64,000 nt of DNA from Methanooceanicella nereidis (GTDB taxonomy: Archaea; Halobacteriota; Methanocellia; Methanocellales; Methanocellaceae): NCBI RefSeq assembly GCF_021023085.1, contig NZ_PGCK01000011.1, forward strand, positions 80,620 to 144,619, given 5' to 3'. Positions 60,395 through 64,000 of this stretch are shown in pieces. The notes beneath the pieces were generated by a model that searched no databases, was not told where the DNA came from, and worked only from the letters and a program-made list of their open reading frames with translations. The position numbers were made by a program, and so were the translations under genes. Positions within the stretch are counted from its first letter, which is position 1; every line of letters starts with the position of its first letter.

Positions 60395-60976
60395 ATGAAT
60401 AAGTCAGTATTGTTAATAGGAATAATATTTATATTATCGTCTTTTTGTGGATGCGTAGAAGATGACTATTCTATAGATTATACAAATACACAAAAACCAA
60501 CTATTAATCCGGCACCTACAATTTCAGGCGGTAATTTCCATAGATCTAACATGATAACAAATGGTTCCAAAGAAATTAATGAAGTTTTCGAATGTATAAA
60601 TAAAGTAAATATGTTAAATGATAAAGAGTACTGTCTCTATTATTATTATCAAGATATTGATTTGTATACAAAAGAAGCATATAAGCTATGGCTCGATGGT
60701 TTAAAAGTGAGAACTGATGATTATATCTCATCAGCTTATGATACAATAGCTGCTTGTCAAAAATGTAAGTTTTACTATCCTACTGATTCAAAAGAATATA
60801 AACAATTTAACGAAGAAACTGAATATTTGAGATATACAATTAAAGAATATCAAAAGACTTATGATAGTAGCGAAAAAATTTATTATAAATATGTAGACGA
60901 AGATATTTCTTATAATCAAGCTATGAGTGATTTAGAGATAATAATAAAATTATTGCCGTTAGCAGCTTCTTTGTAA
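60395..60976 (+). CDS. Lipoprotein, hypothetical, AT-rich codons
   Basis: The 193-residue product has a lipoprotein leader (NKSVLLIGIIFILSSFCGC) with a lipid-attachment Cys, then a short linker with NTQKPTINPAPT and a helical domain with heptad-like charged residues (ASSLEKIYYKYVDE-like composition: many Lys, Tyr, Asp). Four Cys occur in the middle (FECINKV, KEYCLYYYY, AACQKCKFYYP). I do not recognise it. Codons are strongly A/T-ending, unlike its distant neighbours. Confidence 0.65.
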   Translation: MNKSVLLIGIIFILSSFCGCVEDDYSIDYTNTQKPTINPAPTISGGNFHRSNMITNGSKEINEVFECINKVNMLNDKEYCLYYYYQDIDLYTKEAYKLWLDGLKVRTDDYISSAYDTIAACQKCKFYYPTDSKEYKQFNEETEYLRYTIKEYQKTYDSSEKIYYKYVDEDISYNQAMSDLEIIIKLLPLAASL

Positions 60977-61115
60977 ATAATTACCTCAAAATTATCTTTA
61001 AAAATAATTCTTATAGACATAGAATTAATACTATATATTTTATTATAAGTATTAAATGAACCGAAAATATAATCACAAAATTTATTATTAATTATTTACA
61101 GTTTAAATTTTATAC

Positions 61116-62657
61116 ATGTTTAAGAAAATAATAAATTCAATATTAATACTATGGTTTTCAATAACAATATTATTTATTTTAGTAAATATATTTTCAATAA
61201 AATTAGACTTTGTAATTCAATATATAATACTTTCATACTTTATATTTATCTTACCATTAATGTTCGTTGAATCATTCAGAACGATAAACAGTACTAATAA
61301 TGGTAAACTAATAACTACTATGGAGAATATATTAATCAAAATAAAAAAAGCTTTTAAAATAAACAATAATCAAAAAGTTTTACTACTTATGTTTATTGTA
61401 ATATCTTCTGTAATATCATTTTCAACGATGTATAATACAGAACATATTGATAACATTATAGGTAAATATTATAACAATAAATATACATTGGAATTATCAA
61501 ATAATATTATTAATCAATCTGATACAGATAAAAATAATACTATTAAAATATTGGATTGGCAAAAACAAAATTTATTAAATATTTATGGCAAAAGTTTTTC
61601 CATATTATATACTAATTCCTATTTAATAATAAATTATCAGACATTATTAAAAGAATCGCCAAAAGAACCTTATCTAGACTATATTTTAAGAATACCATAT
61701 AATATTAAAATAGATAATTTCATATTTTTTAGTAATGAAAATCCAAAGAATGCTTTGTTCTCAATTTATACTCGTTATCAGGGGACATCTAACTCTTCAT
61801 TATGGGATTCGGGTAAATGGGCAATAATTACAAAATCTGGAGCTTGTGGAGAATATTCTTTCGTATTTACTGAATTAGCAAATATGAGTAATATTAAAGT
61901 TAGAAATATATGTCTTAATGGCGAAGATCATGCTTTTAATGAAGTCTTAATAGATGATGAATGGATAACCATTGATTCAACACAAGAAAATGCTTATGAT
62001 CCTGAATTAGATATGGAGTCTTATCTTAAATTAGATATATCCTATGCCTATGCACTTTATCCAAATGGTACCATTGAAGATGTTACTTATAGGTATACAA
62101 ATCTTTCCAATATTAATATATATGTTTATGATGGTAATGAAAATACTGTTAATAATTCAACGATTAAGATTTATAGTAATAATAAAAGACCCAATTTATT
62201 TACAAACTTATCTTTAGAAACGGGGCAATCAAATTGTATAAATTATAATATTGGAAGTGGTAATTATAATATTGAGGTATTCAATGAATCTTATTCAGGT
62301 AAACTATTAGATGTAACAATATTTGAAAATAAAGTAAATAATATTTATATAAATATTACTGATAAAATTGATGAAAGACAGAAATTTAATAAGAATGATG
62401 AACAAAATTATAATTTAATATTATTTATAAACTCATTGGCGATCATAGCTTTATCAGCATTACTTGTATATCTTTTATTGATAATTGATAATTTACTAAA
62501 TAACATATATAACGAAGTTACTAGTATTTTTATAATTGGCATTTCTTTTGTATTGTTATTAATAATGATTATGGCCATAGATACATTATTTTATTTTTCT
62601 ATTTCCTGTGTTTATATATTAATTAGTGCTTATGTCTTATATGATATAATTAAATAA
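61116..62657 (+). CDS. Membrane-anchored transglutaminase-like protein
   Basis: The 513-residue protein has two or three N-terminal hydrophobic helices, then an outside domain with the transglutaminase-like triad: Cys in SGACGEYSFVFTELANMS, His in NGEDHAFNEVLIDDEW, Asp in ITIDSTQENAYDPE. An Ig-like strand-rich segment follows (VYDGNENTVNNSTIKIYSNN), and three C-terminal hydrophobic helices. Transglutaminase-like domains in archaea often act as proteases or protein-modifying enzymes; activity not known. The gene is very AT-rich, with no usual SD, like its neighbour at 60395. Confidence 0.8.
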   Translation: MFKKIINSILILWFSITILFILVNIFSIKLDFVIQYIILSYFIFILPLMFVESFRTINSTNNGKLITTMENILIKIKKAFKINNNQKVLLLMFIVISSVISFSTMYNTEHIDNIIGKYYNNKYTLELSNNIINQSDTDKNNTIKILDWQKQNLLNIYGKSFSILYTNSYLIINYQTLLKESPKEPYLDYILRIPYNIKIDNFIFFSNENPKNALFSIYTRYQGTSNSSLWDSGKWAIITKSGACGEYSFVFTELANMSNIKVRNICLNGEDHAFNEVLIDDEWITIDSTQENAYDPELDMESYLKLDISYAYALYPNGTIEDVTYRYTNLSNINIYVYDGNENTVNNSTIKIYSNNKRPNLFTNLSLETGQSNCINYNIGSGNYNIEVFNESYSGKLLDVTIFENKVNNIYINITDKIDERQKFNKNDEQNYNLILFINSLAIIALSALLVYLLLIIDNLLNNIYNEVTSIFIIGISFVLLLIMIMAIDTLFYFSISCVYILISAYVLYDIIK

Positions 62658-62874
62658 TAAACAAATATAATAAAAATTATTAGTTCTAAAAATTTTTTGA
62701 ACATATAGATACCTTTTAGTATTCTAATTTTTCAAATATTGATTATATTTTACCAGAATCAACATTCTGACAAATCGACCAAATAAAAAGTACTTGATAT
62801 TAATATAATATATTTTGATATGTTAGAATTAACTCCAAAATTGTTTTCCTTTTATAAATCACATAAAAATAAGG

Positions 62875-63086
62875 TGGGGTTGAAGGGATTTGAACCCCTG
62901 ATCGACAGGTCTCTCCGATAAACTGGGATTTCAACCAGAAAGCACTGAAATCAGCGCTCCAACGGCTCCTCACAAACTCCCCGTCGGGAGTTTCAGGTGA
63001 CCCGTTGCTCATCATATTTCTGGAAGGCCATTTCTGACCTTGCCACCGCTGGAGCCTGTCGCCATACCTGGCTTGGCCACAACCCC
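62875..63086 (-). tRNA. tRNA-Trp (CCA) with a long intron
   Basis: Minus strand. Exon 1 is 63086-63049 and exon 2 is 62910-62875. Acceptor arms GGGGTTG and CAACCCC, D stem GCCA/TGGC, anticodon stem ACAGG/CCTGT with loop CTCCAGA (anticodon CCA), T arm AGGGG-TTCAAAT-CCCTT. The intron follows position 37: CTCC pairs with GGAG and each side leaves a 3-base bulge (AGC and AGA), the bulge-helix-bulge form cut by the archaeal endonuclease. No CCA end is encoded after the discriminator A (CC then T). Confidence 0.9.
62911..63048 (-). ncRNA. C/D box guide RNA in the tRNA-Trp intron
   Basis: On the minus strand the 138-base intron holds, in order, box C ATGATGA (TGATGA at 63014-63009), box D' CTGA (62996-62993), box C' TGAGGA (62972-62967) and box D CTGA (62954-62951). 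This arrangement is known in euryarchaeal tRNA-Trp introns, which guide 2'-O-methylation of C34 and U39 in the pre-tRNA itself. Confidence 0.8.
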
Positions 63087-63172
63087 TCTTAGTTCGAGAG
63101 TACAGTATTACTCTCTAATCACTAATAAACGTTTTTAGATTTACGTTTTTTGTACGTTTTTAACGTGTTTAA

Positions 63173-63250
63173 TGGCGGGCCCGGAGGGATTTGAACCCTC
63201 GACCCCCGGCTTAGAAGGCCGGTGCTATGTCCAGACTAAGCCACGAGCCC
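63173..63250 (-). tRNA. tRNA-Arg (TCT)
   Basis: Minus strand. Acceptor GGGCTCG with CGGGCCC (one G-U), anticodon stem CCGGC/GCCGG with loop CTTCTAA (anticodon TCT, reading AGA), T arm GAGGG-TTCAAAT-CCCTC. The 3' CCA is encoded (TGG at 63173-63175 on the plus strand). It lies 87 bases upstream of tRNA-Trp and may be cotranscribed. Confidence 0.9.
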
Positions 63251-63385
63251 ATCTGTCACGTTAATGCGTTTTGATAATGGCTATTCTCATATATATAGTC
63301 TTTGATTTTTAAAATCAGAATGTCCCGATGTATCGTATAATATAAGCTTATTTTTAGTTATCAAGAAAAGTCTTTTATTTCTGAA

Positions 63386-63778
63386 TTAATGACGTATAAA
63401 GCGTTTTTTACCTTTTACATAAATAAAAGCATCGACTACCATCCCGTTTTCTACAATACGGGCCTTTACGCCTGCTCGCTCATATATCCCATATCTTACG
63501 CCTTCGTATTCATCAAGAGAATTGATCTCATTATCTGAAAGGCCCATCAATAGTACGCCTTCTATAGATACACCTGTTTCCATCCTGGCACTATAATAAC
63601 CGATGTCCGTATCAAAAAATCGATGAAAGCCTTCTACTAAGGCTGGCTTCATTTCTGGTACTCTCCCGATAACCTCTTTAACGCATGCTTCTTCCATCAA
63701 TGTCCCATATGAGAACAGGTTATATGACTTTTCCATGACAGGAGATAAAAAGTTACTATTAGTATTGAGTATTTCCAT
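63386..63778 (-). CDS. Gamma-glutamylcyclotransferase-like (AIG2) protein
   Basis: The 130-residue product has the GGCT/AIG2 fold signature NLFSYGTLMEEACVKEVIG, then ALVEGFHRFFDTDIGYYSAR, and the catalytic Glu region IEGVLLMGLSDNEINSLDEY with EGVRYGIYERAGVKA. Members cyclise gamma-glutamyl groups or have related functions; specificity unknown. The first 14 residues precede the conserved start, so ATG at residue 15 (63736) could be the true start. Confidence 0.85.
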   Translation of the reverse strand: MEILNTNSNFLSPVMEKSYNLFSYGTLMEEACVKEVIGRVPEMKPALVEGFHRFFDTDIGYYSARMETGVSIEGVLLMGLSDNEINSLDEYEGVRYGIYERAGVKARIVENGMVVDAFIYVKGKKRFIRH

Positions 63779-63807
63779 TGAAGATCATTAATAAAATAAC
63801 AAGTCAG

Positions 63808-64000
63808 GTGATGTTTTTGTGGTTGCGCCTGTCTGATGGCAGGTAGACACCTAACCTCACTGAAACACAGAAACCAGTGTTCCCGTGCTTGTGTTTTTTG
63901 GGTTTGGTGTGTTGTTGGTTTTGGTTGTGGGGTAGAAAAGTGTTTTTATTGTTTTGAAGGTGGATTACATTCTTTTTTGGTATTTTATGAGAGAATGTAT
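63808..64000. repeat. Long palindrome, left end (element C), truncated by the window
   Basis: The sequence GTGATGTTTTTGTGGTTG, then CGCCTGTCTGATGGCAGGTA and CACCTAACCTCACTGAAACA, matches the left ends of elements A (766-1336) and B (12025-12499). The rest seen here (GTTTTTTGGGTTTGGTGTGT and G/T-rich sequence) differs from both, so it is either a divergent or rearranged copy. The right arm lies outside the window. Confidence 0.7.

Noticed and set aside
60109..62874. Integrated virus or plasmid
   Set aside because: No integrase, capsid, replication gene or duplicated tRNA end is seen; only composition suggests transfer.
62800..63015. 71-codon minus-strand frame
   Set aside because: Overlaps the tRNA-Trp gene and its C/D intron.
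1..64000. CRISPR array
   Set aside because: The repeats present are inverted pairs or coding repeats; no regular direct repeat-spacer array and no cas gene.

Overview
The window reads as a chromosomal segment of a methanogenic euryarchaeon. The archaeal signs are an aIF1A gene, a split tRNA-Trp whose intron carries C/D boxes, TATA-type promoters, and Shine-Dalgarno sites of the form GGAGGTGAT about 3 nt before the start. Methanogen-type signs are a DUF2115 protein, an amt-glnK operon behind NrpR-like GGAA-N6-TTCC operators, and iron-sulfur flavoprotein, HisKA_2 sensor kinase and DUF1622 families. A lineage near Methanosarcinales/Methanocellales is an inference from gene content only. Base composition looks moderately AT-rich (near 40% GC by eye), with a much more AT-rich stretch at about 60.1-62.9 kb.

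Layout. 1-9 kb: a truncated secreted beta-helix protein, a 0.55-kb palindromic element, a tandem-domain PPK2, a two-domain iron-sulfur flavoprotein and small stress-type genes (TfoX-like, Cys-less peroxiredoxin-like, DUF1232). 9-15.2 kb: two orphan PAS/HisKA_2 sensor kinases flank a second palindromic element and chaB. 15.5-27.4 kb: membrane protein plus winged-helix regulator, flavodoxin, UbiA prenyltransferase, thioesterase, hemerythrin-like protein, DUF4013 protein, two small Gly-rich secreted proteins, Asp/Glu racemase, RsgA and an acetyltransferase. 27.5-39.3 kb: thioredoxin-like lipoprotein, cyclophilin-like protein with a 3-hydroxyisobutyrate-dehydrogenase-like enzyme, aIF1A with a CTG start, PEBP, CPBP protease, DJ-1, DUF2115, LOG, amt-glnK, Cu/Zn superoxide dismutase and an alpha/beta hydrolase. 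39.6-51.1 kb: mostly extracellular functions: a PGF-CTERM-like surface protein, an anaerobic sulfatase-maturing enzyme with its sulfatase, a large NHL-propeller surface protein and two PD40-propeller lipoproteins. 51.1-60.1 kb: two pseudogenes, a P-type cation ATPase, a HicA-like protein, a Pro-rich secreted protein, a SatP-type acetate transporter and a DUF1254 protein. 60.1-64 kb: an AT-rich island (lipoprotein and transglutaminase-like membrane protein) abutting tRNA-Trp and tRNA-Arg, a gamma-glutamylcyclotransferase-like gene, and the start of a third palindromic element.

The most interesting structure not explained by ordinary genes is (i) a family of long imperfect palindromes (three related copies plus two shorter types), (ii) several genes whose ribosome-binding-site spacing points to non-AUG start codons (CTG, ATA, ATC, possibly ACG), (iii) a dispersed paralogous family of four-helix membrane proteins with one decayed copy, and (iv) monocistronic small secreted Gly/Pro/Cys-rich proteins with strong SD sites and, in most cases, hairpin terminators. 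I see no CRISPR array, transposase, integrase or complete prophage.
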